In this document: piece by piece, positions 24,464 to 36,678 of the stretch
Layout: each line of letters opens with the position of its first letter
How positions within the stretch are numbered: the stretch's first letter is position 1
Source of the DNA: Taenia hydatigena
Taxonomy: Eukaryota > Platyhelminthes > Cestoda > Cyclophyllidea > Taeniidae
Length of the DNA stretch: 64,000 bases
Reading direction: 5' to 3'
NCBI GenBank assembly: GCA_036345935.2
Contig: JADWOT020000004.1
Location: 4,557,026 to 4,621,025 of the forward strand
Position numbers and translations under genes: made by a program
Notes under the pieces: generated by a model
Databases searched by the model: none
Told to the model about the DNA's origin: nothing
The model's input: only the letters and a program-made list of their open reading frames with translations

Positions 24464-26178
24464 TTAAATTAAGTAGTCTAGATGCGCATTTATTGGAAAA
24501 ACTTGTATAACGCAACTCTGTTTCCATTTCATTATAAATGAGCATTATGTTTGCCGATAACAAAGTGTCAATAAGCTTCTCTCAAAACATCCTCTTGAGC
24601 GCCTTTTCATCTATCCGCCCATCAGTTCTTTCCGTAGTCAAATAATCAACAGTATGATCGACATATTCTCTCAGCTTCATGAGCTTTATTCCGGACTCAC
24701 AGTCGCTTACCTGCATGCCGACAAACTTGGCAACAGGTACTTACAAAACAGAGAAGTGCGACTTAAAGATGCTTAAGCCGATTACAACTATTTTATCTAA
24801 TATTATGATACATTGGTTTTAAACGAATCCAAATGCAGCATTTGCTAACGATGCAAAAGAAAACGGACTTCACAATCATTCTTTTGCATCCAGGAGGATC
24901 TCATGTTATTTGGCAACAAAGTGTGGTAAAAGAAACTGCATCAGGAGGTATCGCTCGAATGGTCGTAAATGTCATGCATTAACAGTACACATGCATGAGA
25001 TTAAAATGTGCGAATTAAAAGTTTAAAGTACGTAGCATTTGCTACCCAACAGTCTCGTAAACAATGAAGCTCAGTAATGCCTTGCCGCGCAGAACATCTC
25101 ATCAAATATGGTTGTTTGCATTACGCACCAATGCTGCTAGTCATTAACGTGTCTGCACTTATCACCTACTAGAACTATTTTAGTGGTACACCGCTTGACC
25201 TACCCAATCACTTTATTAAATAGGCAATCCAATGTTTTGCATGATCCTATTTCCACCAAAATTAACTAGAGGCTCCTTTATACGAACAAGTTGCAGCCTC
25301 TAGAGAACTTAGACTCACTTTGAATTGAGCTACGGTGCTCAAACGTCAGGTCATGAGCAAGACTTAGACATAACACACTAAATTGTTTAAATTTTAGAAA
25401 ATCCAAGAAGGCATTAATTGATTTCCTTTCAAGTGGGATTCGCAACAAGTACCTAAATAGCATAGAGTTACAGGAAGGGTCCCGATTGCTCGCTTATATA
25501 TTTATTCGCCATGCCTATTCAGTAGCTGCACTGCCGAAGATACTTCAGGGAATGGATTCATATGCTTACTGCCATTAGTTACCCGACGTAAGATGCGCCC
25601 ACTGATATTGCTACCAAAGTTTGTGCTCGCAGAATTTGCACAATGATTACACTGTCGATCAGAATACTGCCAGTGCGCACTGCTGTGCACATCACATTCT
25701 TTCTTGGCATTATCAGTGGACGCACTCTAAGATCCATTGAGAAAATTGAATATATTTTATAGTAGTTTGGTAAAGCCCAATTATGACCATTCGGCGGATT
25801 GTCATTAATAATATGATATTGAAAGAATAGGTGAAGTGTCGTTCGCGGGGCAATGTAATCGCTAATGGGGCAGGCATTAACAGAGGAGGTAACAGTGGTA
25901 CCTACTTCAACTCAAATTCCACCGTATTTGACGCTTACAATATCACTGCAAGCTAATTCTTTAGTAGCCAAGGGCAGGCAATTTGGCTGGTGAGTTTGGT
26001 ATATACCGACAGCACACCGATTTAGACAGGGATATTGCAACAAATCGAAGGCACCATTTTCATCGTCAACTACGAACAGCATTGGCGGTACAGCATGTTT
26101 CACTCATGGCGTCGTCATAAGAACCTGCACAAGTCGGTAAGGCATTTAATGACGCGATTGGGCCGATTGGTAAATTAC

Positions 26179-26300
26179 GTCAAGGCCAAGATTCCTACAA
26201 ATTGATTTGGTGCAGATATTGTTAGCATCCAGATAATTTATAGCGTAACAGTGCTGCAGATGATGATGAGGGATGGCAAGCTCAAATTCATCTTTCTCGA
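26179..26300 (-). CDS. Possible FN3-like second-half exon, left arm (mirror of 37726-37847)
   Basis: Identical reading to the right-arm segment 37726-37847, described there. Confidence 0.18.
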
Positions 26301-26449
26301 CTAATATCGAGTCAATCAATCCAAACATTATTTCGTTATAATGCGCAAACTGCTTTAGAACCGCCTTCAGTTGGTACATTTGGTCTTCCCCTAAATAACA
26401 CCCAACCCTGTCACCTTATTATCACTTGCTTTTACGCCTTTGTCCCTAG

Positions 26450-26757
26450 AACCTTCCCTTAAGAAGCACTATGAATTTTTCTTACGCAAAGACACAGCAC
26501 TCACAGCCGATACTAACGAACGAAATGCCAAGCCTAAGCAAGCAAATCGCCAGAAAGACATTAAAAACACCCACCTTGATTGCCCTTCCAAGAACATAGG
26601 ATGCCCGTGTGACGCCGTGAGAGAACCATGCTGGAACGAAATCAGACACACATGCATGCACCAACCATTCACTGACCAGATTTGGGTCAAAACTAAGTGT
26701 GAGCAATTGATACACTTCCATTGGAGAGTTTTCGTTTCTAATCAAGGCAGCATTTGA
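26450..26757 (+). CDS. Candidate Cys-containing exon (left arm)
   Basis: A textbook acceptor (TTTTACGCCTTTGTCCCTAG) ends at 26449 and is followed by 102 open codons to a TGA at 26755-26757. The peptide is polar, rich in Lys, Asn and Thr, then contains CPSKNIGCPCDAVREPCW and ends in a Trp/Phe-containing stretch. No family is recognised. The opposite strand is open across the same interval (26482-26889) and belongs to the arm-internal repeat. The mirror copy is 37269-37576. Confidence 0.22.
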
Positions 26758-26990
26758 CTCCATACATAAATGCATTCCCGTGTGTTCGATGATATGCAAA
26801 TAAGCAGGCGTCCGTAAAAAAGACGTAGATTCAGGGAAAAAACAAATAATGACATGCTTGAGTGAAGCAGAATAGGTGACGTGGTACAATGCACATGTGG
26901 TAGAGCTGTAAGTCGTGCCCAGACGTCGAGGTACCTTGAGGAATAAAACACTTGAATTTTATAATTCAAATGACTTTGTTTTCTAAACAA
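26575..26990 (-). repeat. Arm-internal diverged repeat, copy B (left arm)
   Basis: Mirror of 37036-37451. It is related to copy A (21478-21643 plus its leader to about 21830) and copy C (24257-24463) at about 55-65% identity by eye. Confidence 0.7.
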
Positions 26991-27106
26991 AATGCTGACA
27001 AGATACCCATGAAACCAACAGTGCTCCTACTTTTCTCATACCAACATACGTGCTGTTCCTTTAATGCATTTAGTTTGATATTCTCCCACTTCCCCTATTT
27101 ACAAAG

Positions 27107-27347
27107 TTCGAGGGCGTACACTGAAGGAGCATTCGGGCGCCGTGATATGAGCCTCCCCTTCCTCAATGACGAAACAAACCAAATGGAATTTATGAGCAAC
27201 GACAACACAGGCAATTTCATGAGTCATTTTGCGATGAGGCCGGAAGGGCAGTGGTTGGGTGGTGACAGAAATTTTGCATTTTCAGGTCGCGTGCACATCT
27301 TGAAGGGATCGACAAAGAACGAAGATGGGAAAGACAAATCGTTTTAA
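27107..27347 (+). CDS. Candidate last exon (left arm)
   Basis: A strong acceptor (TTCTCCCACTTCCCCTATTTACAAAG) ends at 27106. The frame after it is open for 79 codons to TAA at 27345-27347 and reads as a polar, soluble peptide: a Thr-Glu-Gly-Ala-Phe start, FLNDETNQMEFMSND, GQWLGGDRNFAFSGR and a charged Lys/Asp tail. The other strand has no long frame here, which makes this the best of the plus-strand readings in the left arm. No family is recognised. It would enter in phase 2. The right-arm copy is 36679-36919 with no difference seen in the peptide. Confidence 0.33.
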
Positions 27348-27759
27348 AAACAGAGCTTACGGGAGGTCATCCATTCCCAAGAAACCGAAGATGATGCAAG
27401 TGAGATTCTGCTTTCTCCAACATATAAGTGGGAAGGCAACAATAAACAACTGCTATATGTAGTCGTTCAAAAGTGTACGGAAACTATGACGCGCAAGGAA
27501 GTCTTTCAGTTGTAAACCTCTAGATAAGAAGCGATTTGGTTGCATAGAGTTCTAGAATTTACACGATATATTGGGGTTTAGGAAACATTTTTATAAATAG
27601 TCGCTTTTGGGCATTTTATGTGTTGGTGTTGGAGCTTTGCACCGCAAAATGAATTCCTGCATAGTGCAAGCGCTCACACACTCCATAACTGAATTTGGGC
27701 ATCATACTTATTACAGATTACTGGTAAAAGTTATCAACTGAAATTAGCAGCCAACACTT

Positions 27760-29939
27760 AGCAGCAATGTCATCACTCAAAATGTCATAAGCTCACTGGC
27801 TTCGTCCGTTCCATTTTGGACGTAGAGGCTCAGAAAGACAAATAAAGACGTGCTCTATCCAAAATTCTAAAGCATCAAAAAATGACAAGTTAGTGAACTC
27901 AATATATCAACAAGTACACTAGAAATGGTTAGCCTTGAGGAACGTTGAGCAATCAATTTGATCAAAACTGTCCCCTGCCGACAACTGTGGTGCCGACCAC
28001 AAGATATCGCATGCGCTCAGAACAGCATGCGTGGCTGTGCCAACATGAGAGCGTATGCTATAACATGAGGCTAATGCAGCTGCATGCCTGTCTAGTGACC
28101 GTGAGAAATGTTGATGCTGGACATAGCTTCTCACAACTGATGATCAAATCTACACCAAAACGGACGCAGGTTGGTCGACGAAATTTGAGACCGAGGTAGG
28201 CGGGCGGGCAAATAGCATCGTGTTGAGCAGCCTTAGACCGTTGTGATCGTAGACAGAGGGCACTTTGGACGATGTCCACTGCCGAGGTGATCTTATCGAG
28301 AGTGGTACTGTCGTGCAGCTAAAAGCTTCTCTTTAATCTGATAGGTTTTCATGGACGGATTCATACCATGGAACATTGTCTTCTGCTTTTACACTGCTCA
28401 CACTCATTCGATCCTCCACCTGCATTACACGCTGGATGTACCTTATGAGCATGTCGATTGCAGTGAATGAGCCTGTTCGTCTAGATCCGGTGCTAATGCA
28501 CTGAGCATAACGCCTTTCATGGGCATAAAACAGACAATTACATCAATGAACAAGTTAGAGCTGCCAAGCACCCTTATTGCTGACATATGGAAGGCGTGGA
28601 CTCATGCTGGCAGAGGAGCAGATACCTGTGGTGAGCAAGGACAGAGCCAGTGGATCGCCGATTGAAAGTCTCTTGATCATTCCAGTATTTCGTCAAAAGT
28701 GTGGAAGTCACTCCTTCCGGACGCCTCTATATCATCCCAACTTGTGATCAAGAGTTGAATAACTTGCCTGGGCATGCAATTCTCCACAAGCCACAACGCA
28801 TCAAAGTTAGTCATTTGTGTTGCTGTCAAAGCTCTACTGAATGCTGGTGATTGTTTGTATGTGAGTTCGTTTTCTAGTGGGTCCAATGCAAGCGCTTGTC
28901 AGCGAAAAGACCGGAGGGGGCAGAAATCGCCAGGCGATGGTAGTGAGCCAGTCATACAGTTGTCCCTTGACACTCACCTTATTGTATACAACAAGAACAC
29001 GACGGATGTAGCAGAGGCCAGTCCCGGTGCTCAGCAGTGTGACCCTAATGTTGCCTTAGGTGGCATAGAACAACTCGCTGCATAGGCCATTACCTTCACC
29101 ATCACTCTCCTTACTGCTCCGCTAGCGGGGCCAGCACAGCCAAAATTCTTCCTTTTCTCCCTTCGTACAGTCTATAAGGTAGGCACAGAATCGTAGCAAA
29201 GTAAAAGAAACCATGTGGAACCGTAAGTGAGGATACCAAATCGAAGTGGGTTGTGATTGGAAAGTGCTTGCTTTGCCAGCAAAACAACAACTCGCACATT
29301 GGGATCCCAGAAGACCTGCCAGAATAGCCCTACAAAGCAGCGTGTGGAGGCCTGTGCTGCCAAGAAGAGGGTGTGCCAGGAACAGCAGTCAGACTTGGCA
29401 GTGACGCAGTTGGTGCGCAACGACGGTGGAGTGGAGGATATGAGACTGGCAGTTGGGAATCGGTTTAGGCAAGTCTCTTGCAAACAGTCCTTGGCACGAA
29501 AACAGAAAACATCAATGCAATCACAGTGTACTCGCATCAATGCAATTGCAAAACCAAATCAATGCAAAATACAAAATAGAACTACTTCGCACCGTGAAAG
29601 AATAAGTGAGGGAGTAGCTTGGATCGCTTACATCTCAAACTTCTCGGTGGTATGCTAATCGACTCTGCATTCAGTGCGCCTTCATCCACACTACACGCTT
29701 TCCTACGGGGAGAGAATGCAAATGCAATTAAAGCATCAGCGGAGATCATTGACACAAAGATTGGATGCGCTTTAGCGAACAAATAGCTCTCGCGACATTT
29801 AGTGGAGATCAGTGCAATAATATGGAATATCATAACATCAGGCCACTGGTACAATGCAAGCAAATGACGACAGGTATGAGCCATCTTAGTCTTACAACGG
29901 CCTTTTGCCGACACTAGACCAAGTGTCATTTCCCCTAGG
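27760..29939. other. Palindrome spacer, first part; no supported gene
   Basis: This begins the 8.5-kb spacer between the arms. Frames of 60-130 codons overlap on both strands at 28670-29660, probably because this part is less AT-rich. None has paired splice signals or a domain I can defend. A weak resemblance of the minus-strand segment near 28700 to the end of a transposase is noted under rejected items. Confidence 0.5.
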
Positions 29940-30125
29940 GCCTGACGAGGCTATACTGAGCAGTGGATAAAGTAACTTCATAAGCAGGGTAACTTGAGCA
30001 AAATATCTTTTCAGCTAAGTATTATAAAATCCGCCTCGATAAAAGCTCAGATAATCCCAATTGGGTATTCATCGTCAGATAAAACGAATGCGTTTGCCAA
30101 AGCCAAATGCGATTCAGAAAATAGA
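29940..30125 (+). repeat. Copy of 15345-15505
   Basis: Direct match, with blocks such as gagcagtg, aaagtaactt and tcagctaagtattataaaa aligning to 15348-15415, and caaatgcgattcaga at 30104 aligning to 15488. It lies before the main block 30880-33120, whereas the partner lies after the corresponding main block. Confidence 0.8.
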
Positions 30126-30379
30126 ATTTGCTTTTAGCAATACGACAATTTGCTTTCAACGGCGGAAAATCTCGTTACAAGAGGAGCCCAATCCAACCGA
30201 ACTGCTCATACAATACTTGTTTTTATTTGATTTGAGGTCAACGTTGTTCAAAACCTCGACCGAAGCACATTTTGAATTCTCCCTGACTATAGAATCCTCA
30301 CGATGAAATGCAATCATTCCAGTCCACTCTGTTGGTAAAAAATCTGCAGACATTCCGATGCTTGTATGTCTAGATCTAC

Positions 30380-30680
30380 TCCACAAAACAAATCCTAAAT
30401 CAATTACATCGCTCGTTCCATCTGTACTAGCAGTGTCACATACGTCCCTACTGACCCCACATAGATGAAAGCAACGGTGTCATTTATGCTTGTGCCTTTC
30501 TAACCACTCAGCTTCTACTCCCAACCCTGTGTGTGTGATTGTTGTAAGGCGACGCGTCAAACGATGAATAGCAATCAGAGTGGAGATCAGCGCAGACACT
30601 ATCGATACCCACGCACATATGCGTGACCTCATGCCTACTTCTTTAACCATGCTAAGTGGACTCGCTCTAGAGCATATTAT
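30380..30680 (-). repeat. Third, inverted copy of the 16.8-kb tandem unit
   Basis: The reverse complement aligns with 16850-17130 and with 17900-18170. Landmarks are gggttgggag (reverse of 30523-30532) and gatttaggatttgttttg (reverse of 30385-30402) against gatttaggtcttattttg at 17110. Confidence 0.75.
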
Positions 30681-30850
30681 TCACCAATACATTGAATGAT
30701 TCAGCTGCAACTCGTCTGTAAGACAGAGCCTACTATTTACTCCACCAATTCCTCGTTATCAACTGTACTCTACTGAGAAATCAAATCACTTCCACTGGTC
30801 TACACATGGATCTTTCCATAAAGCTTGACGATGTGTGCACCTAGCAGCTT
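30540..30850 (+). repeat. Short direct repeat, partner at 33200-33560
   Basis: The stretch catgctaagtggactcgctctagagc (30648-30673) corresponds to tatgctaagtgagttcgcccaagagc near 33396-33421; gcaactcgtct is present in both (30708 and 33452), and tgagaaatcaaat in both (30774 and 33473). Confidence 0.7.
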
Positions 30851-30879
30851 ACTTGCATTATTTGGGTGAACTGGTTCCA

Positions 30880-33120
30880 CTAGTAAAGCAGTGCTAGGAT
30901 AGAAGATATCAGCGCATCTCGAGGCCAAGAATAAGGATCCATCCTGAAGACCCAAAGGAATATAAAGGCACAAAGCCCTTTGTAGGGCAAAATGGATAAG
31001 GCTATGTTTTGATCGATTTTTTCACTTGGTAAATATGGAATCGTTGGGAAGAGAAAATGACCAAACATGAGAAAACCCTGTGAATAATTATTAATCGTGC
31101 CAATGTGGGCGATGAAACAAACGTTTGGTTGCAGTTTGACCTTTGAAATAACTACATGCGCACAAGGAGTCCACACTGGCTTCTGAATGGGAAATGCATG
31201 GACAGCAGAGGTGGTCAAGTGGCTTGTGATCGATGGCACTACCTTAGCATTTTCGCTCATCTCCAAACCAACTAAATTAACCTCGTTTCACCTTAATGCG
31301 CCACTGTTTGTGGTTAGGTTGCTTAACAGGTTTTCTGTTGTGAATGTATGGGGCAGTTGGGGAAATTACAGCCTATTTTCGTTACAAACATAATGTCCTG
31401 ACATGATCTCTTTAAAACCAAATGCTCTCATTGCAAACCATCTGTGATCTTCACAATCCAGTTAAATAAGTTTGACTCACGACATTGGAGTGGTGTTCGT
31501 AGGTTGATGAAATCCTATGCCATTTCTTAACCAGAGCGAGAGACATTCCGACACACGTAGGCTCGAAACAAGGGCATCTGTCAGAAGTAAAGAAATCAGA
31601 GAACTAGGGAGGCAACTATGCAGCCGCAAGTAGGCTTACAATTTTAGTGGTAAAAGACACTCAGGGTTTTGTCACTTCTAATTTAATTACATACCCCGTT
31701 TTTGAATATAGGAGGCTGCAAAAGCACAAATATTGGAAATCTCTTCAATGCATGTTGCTCTTGCTGAAGTTTCGGCATCACGAGTCACTTCTGATTTCTT
31801 TTAATGCACAAAGTCGAAACGCTTTGAAAAAGAGCTCGCTGCTCTCTAAGTCGCTACTGTAGCATGTGCAGTTCAGTCAAGATGGAAGAGCACAGGCAAA
31901 TGAAACCACTCGTTAAATCTCAGTTAAAGTGGACTGTGTTCTCTTTGTCAGCAAACGTGGCAGTGCACTTGACCATACCGTATCATTCAAACCGTAGTTA
32001 AGTTCATCCTCGACACCCTTCTTGCTCCAGTTTATGCCAGCATTCTGCTGCTTTTCCTCTTTTCTCTACCTCTTTCGACCCTTGCCAAAGAATTGCAATT
32101 AGTCAACTCTTAGTGAACATTAAAACGTTATGGAAATCAAGTGGAAATGTTTCAAGCTAAGTCCACACACCCTGCATTGTCATCGAAACCCAATGTCACC
32201 TTATGTTCATGCTTCTCTTTTCCCTTCTTTCTCCTATTCTTAGTCCTTCTGTCGCCTCCCCATCCTTTTACCCCTTTTATATATTTTAATAAAACAAGTA
32301 TTGTTCATCCCCTACCCCGGAGGTGTTGAGTGTGCCGCATTCTTTTTCCGAATAAGGGCAAACATTAGCGTAGGCATAAACTCGGTGGCGTAAACAAGCA
32401 GCTTACACTTGCTAGTTGTGTTGCCATGGTTGGTGGTGAGTCATGGACTCCTTGTTTTCGTGCATACCTCTGCCATCTTCACGCCTCTTCACGGGTCATG
32501 AAGCATGCACGAATGTAGCAACAGACGGAGTAGACCACCGATAGCGGATTAGCATAGACTGCTGATTGTTGAGACACTGTAATAAGCTGCGCTTAAAGCA
32601 GAGCAGGGCAGGCCAGTATTACCTGTTTGCTTAAGCATTCCAACGCAATGGCTGCTGCTTTTCCTTATTATTCCACTGCTGCTTCATTTGCCATCCCAGA
32701 ATCGACCAAGGTGGTATGGATATCAGACGAGAATATTGTGTCCTCCCTAGCATACATCAGGCAGCAACTCACATTTGCAGGAATAAATGACATCCTTGAT
32801 TTGGTTGAGGGTAGCGCTCAACCCAGAATTCTCCTCCTATTCTAAGTCCCTCTTTAGCGTCAACTCTAAAAGTGTTTATGCTTTTTACTAAATCCACGTT
32901 CAGCTATGCCTCACTTTTCTATCTTACCTAACAGATGATAGATAGGCAGGTGTAGTTTCGAGCAATTATCTCTCTTCACTAAATTTTTGTGGGACCACAA
33001 AATATTCCAATACCAATGCAGCGAGTTTTCGCCACCTTTTGTTGTCCGCGCCTAGTGCTCATCAGTCACTCACACTCGTGCCTTACGTCTTTGACATTTC
33101 ATGAATTGTGACACAGACCA
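30880..33120 (+). repeat. Direct partner of the 12.1-15.3 kb block
   Basis: Collinear with 12105-15240 as listed there, without the roughly 600 bp at 12630-13250. Good anchors are 31500-31560 (aaatcctatgcc, ttcttaaccagagcgag), 31720-31760 (aaagcacaaatattggaa) and 33080-33110 (catttcatgaattgtgacaca). Confidence 0.8.
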
Positions 33121-33199
33121 CACTGGACGCATGCTTGTTTACCAAGACATCGCTTGCACTCTGCTTCTCATCCATCCTCTTCCCAAGTAGAGTAAGGAG

Positions 33200-33560
33200 G
33201 AGGCAATACGGTAGGCCGGAAACGAAGAAAATTATGAGAGAGGCAGCAGTCACATAACTGTCATAGCTTAATTACTCACCACACAAATTCAATTAGAACT
33301 GGGCATCCAATTGGCTTTGGATTTGAAAGAGGGTATTAGAATAGGCTAGCGTACCGTAGCCACTGCTAAGTTGGCACTCTGCGTACTCCCCAATCTATGC
33401 TAAGTGAGTTCGCCCAAGAGCGCACTTTACACTAAAACGTCACGTGTCGGCCGCAACTCGTCTACGCCGTGCTGAGAAATCAAATTTATGCAGCTTCCTG
33501 TACTAGTGTTCCCCAAACGCTCCACCTCCTTCATTATCTTCAACTGGGTGGGTGCTCGTA
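33200..33560 (+). repeat. Short direct repeat, partner at 30540-30850
   Basis: See the partner entry. The match shows that the spacer between the palindrome arms also grew by duplication. Confidence 0.65.
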
Positions 33561-34093
33561 CAATGTACTTTCTAGTCATCAGGTGGTGTCCAGTGTGTCC
33601 AACTGCTGCAACAATGGCAACTACCTTGCGTTGTGCTTTAATTACGTGCCTTAGTTTTGTTGAGCTGAATGCTCGCATAGACGATGACGCAGTTGCACAC
33701 TTCCTTGCGCCCTTCCAAAGTGAACATCCCAAATCCACAGTAATAGCGTGGGTATTTAATGCATGCGATGGGATATTTGTTGTTGAGCCTACGCAATGCA
33801 TGAAATGGTGTGAAGGGAGCTCTTCGAACGCTTCCGCGTGCTCAAACTTACTCGCGCAACTCCCTCTCTCTATCTGTTCTTCCGTCAGTCTGTCTGGCAA
33901 GATGCAATCTCAAAAGCATTCTTATAAACGCAAGCCTGCCAAGCCTCAAATTAATGTGCGAATTCATTCCAGAGGCTTGTATCACCTAAATTTCTTTGTG
34001 TTCCATACCACCTTCGGCGACTGCTATTTCTTTTCAAGACACAACTTAACACCCAATGCAGTTAGGATCTCGATACCATCAAGCAAAATTTAG
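33488..34093 (+). CDS. Longest open frame in the window; possible FN3-like exon
   Basis: A 201-codon open frame preceded by a fair acceptor (TTTATGCAG ending at 33487-33489 region). Its start reads LPVLVF and STSFIIFNW, the spacing of FN3 strands A-B with the core Trp, and a TGG|GTGGGT donor falls right after that Trp in phase 0, as in the exons at 8474 and 45594. So the real exon could be only about 18 codons. The rest of the frame includes a Ser/Asn/Ala/Cys-rich part and a basic stretch. The opposite strand is open for 157 codons over the same place, which argues that chance openness is high here. It lies just at the end of a repeat copy. Confidence 0.22.
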   Translation: MQLPVLVFPKRSTSFIIFNWVGARTMYFLVIRWCPVCPTAATMATTLRCALITCLSFVELNARIDDDAVAHFLAPFQSEHPKSTVIAWVFNACDGIFVVEPTQCMKWCEGSSSNASACSNLLAQLPLSICSSVSLSGKMQSQKHSYKRKPAKPQINVRIHSRGLYHLNFFVFHTTFGDCYFFSRHNLTPNAVRISIPSSKI

Positions 34094-36266
34094 ACGCAGT
34101 TCGTAGGATGTAGCAATTAATGTTGTTTGCATCAAATGTTAAAAGCTGACCAGTGCATTGCGGAGTGCAAATGGCTGCATGGGAATCCATATGGCTTGCT
34201 CTTCAATGTAAGATACATCTTCCGTCTGTCCGTTTTTACTTGCCAACATCTCGAATTCAAATTAGGGGCAGTAAGCCACTTTAACCCTCTCGTCGGTGCA
34301 ACGATGCATATTTGTAGGGCAATGGAAAGCAGCTCTCTTCGATGCCACTCTCAGCTACCAGTGACCACTTTTTAAAACACATCTGGCCTTCTTAGCATCA
34401 CTCTACCTTGCCACTCTCGGCTACTCATTTCCTTCGGAATCATGTTCGCACCTCTTTTGAGGAGTCGCGTGGATAATGGCCTTAATCGTGACTTCTGAAA
34501 ATATTTGTTGCAATGCTATAATACACAAAGGCTCCTAAAGCATTTATTACATTGCAGTCTCCAAAGGTTCATGAAGATGCTAAAGCAATGTAGACGAGGC
34601 AAAACAAACCGCCGCTTGCACTGACAATTAGCGGCGTTCGTTTAGGGTTGCGAATAGGGTATAGCATGATTGGTGCAACCATCTGCCGGACGTGGGTAAA
34701 CATGCAAGACTAAGGGCGAGAGAGCTCTATTTTCAACACGTTCAGCAATCAACCATCATTAGAAATATTTAAAATGCAGCGTATAGAGGTGATTATTGAA
34801 ATGCGGGCATCTCGGTATGCAGTCAGGGTAGAGGAATTATGAGCAACAGGGAAAAAGAATCCTACTTTGTTCACTGAACGAATTCCAGTGGATGTGGTCA
34901 ATGCAATGGCATAGCGACTTGAGGCCCCCTGTGTTCACACACTGGTCGAATATTGAGAGCAGTCGAAGCTTGTCCATTAAGAAAGTTGATAAAGACGAGA
35001 GCAGATTGTTTTAGCATTAGTGAAACTAAATTTACGCGTGAAACTGAGATTAAACAGCCTTTGCGAACTTAGAATGCCTTAGTCAGATGAGCAACAAGAC
35101 TTGTTTTCCATAAGGTTACCAAACGATTTTTGTCGCTTCCTGAAGTAATCGAAATTGCTTGTGCTTGTTGAGAGCAATCTACACTGCTTAACTTTATCGG
35201 CATTATGCCTGAAGCAAAATATGCCACAGGACTCCATTCAAAACCACGACAAAACGTCGTAAGACTGAGAGTCCGTATGAAAAGGACGTTCTTTGCTCTG
35301 AGACCTGAGCCTGTTAAAATCAGTGCCACGCTTTTGGAAATTAGAAAGTAAACTGCTCTCCAAAGACGACCAAACAATAAGATTTCACACGAAATCAGAT
35401 GCATGCAGTTGTTGCTACAGTGTACAGACTGCCCCTTCATTCTTGTTCACATCAATGGCAAATAATACGGGCACAATGCATCGCTTTGCATCAAAGTGTT
35501 GGATTCTGTAATATTGCTGATGGCATAAAAGCAGATATCAGTTCAGCACAATGGCACCTTTTACAATGCTTCTTGAGCGTCACAATCAAAGAGCATATAT
35601 TCACTGACGTAGAGTTGAACGTTTTCCTATAAGCAGAATGGTGCCACCAATGGAAATTAAAATTGAATTCAATGCAACCCTGAAATTAACAGTCAAATCC
35701 ATTTTCAATAACTATGTTTAGGAAAGAAATTTGTGTTTGATGTCGGCGTCAAGTAGCCACTTTATATTTTCGTTCATTAAGTTCCCTCACGCGATAATAA
35801 ATCCTCTTAAATCGCATTCCCATATAAGTTGGAAGGAGAATTGAATAATGAGTGCGAACCCAAACAGCGGTGATTTAGCACTCAATGCGAAGTTCAGTCA
35901 TGAAAACTTTTCAAAGGCAACGACATCTTTTTGCCTTGACGGGCTAGTTTAGTAAGTTGTGATTTTAAGCATACTGCTATGCAATACTTCCATCTTACTT
36001 GACTGCAGGCAGGCGCTTGTAGCCCATGTTGGTGTGCAGAATCATGTCTTTTTCTCCCTAGTAGACATAAACATCCTTTGTTTTAATGCGCACTTGCAAT
36101 TTGAAAACAGCATTGCCAAACCTAAATTAAATTATTAAATGTGTCTTAAGTCGTGCGGTACCTCTACTGATTTTTGGTTATACTTCTTGCATTTCCTTTT
36201 AAAGAAGTGATGTACGCAATCAGACTCAGTCGCATAGATGCGTTGACGAAGCACCAAGTTCAGGTG
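34094..36266. other. Palindrome spacer, last part; no supported gene
   Basis: Short frames only, including 35069-35440 on the minus strand, without paired splice signals. No repeat partner was noticed. Confidence 0.5.
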
Positions 36267-36678
36267 AAGTGTTGGCTGCTAATTTCAGTTGATAACTTTT
36301 ACCAGTAATCTGTAATAAGTATGATGCCCAAATTCAGTTATGGAGTGTGTGAGCGCTTGCACTATGCAGGAATTCATTTTGCGGTGCAAAGCTCCAACAC
36401 CAACACATAAAATGCCCAAAAGCGACTATTTATAAAAATGTTTCCTAAACCCCAATATATCGTGTAAATTCTAGAACTCTATGCAACCAAATCGCTTCTT
36501 ATCTAGAGGTTTACAACTGAAAGACTTCCTTGCGCGTCATAGTTTCCGTACACTTTTGAACGACTACATATAGCAGTTGTTTATTGTTGCCTTCCCACTT
36601 ATATGTTGGAGAAAGCAGAATCTCACTTGCATCATCTTCGGTTTCTTGGGAATGGATGACCTCCCGTAAGCTCTGTTT

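Larger units (their letters stand above)
20143..27759 (+). repeat. Left arm of a 7.6-kb near-perfect inverted repeat
   Basis: Every position x of this arm pairs with 64026-x in the right arm (64027-x outside the one indel). I noticed about a dozen substitutions, for example near 21116, 22015, 22490, 24020, 24345, 25139, 26020-26050 and 26393, plus one length change in a homopolymer (six T at 20652-20657 region against seven A at 43364-43370). That is roughly 99.8% identity. The inner end is sharp: 27759/36267 match and the sequences beyond are unrelated. The outer end grades into older homology. The arm contains internal diverged repeats and a few candidate exons listed separately. Confidence 0.95.

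Noticed and set aside
28677..28886. Minus-strand segment with spacing like the C-terminal part of a pogo/Tigger-type transposase
   Set aside because: Only one short stretch resembles the family; no DDE catalytic residues, DNA-binding domain or terminal inverted repeats could be found around it.
29172..29658. Overlapping frames of 122 and 133 codons on both strands
   Set aside because: Openness on both strands suggests base composition, and there is no domain, start context or splice pair for either.
33427..33900. 157-codon minus-strand frame opposite the longest plus-strand frame
   Set aside because: No recognisable motif and no good splice sites; probably a shadow or chance frame.
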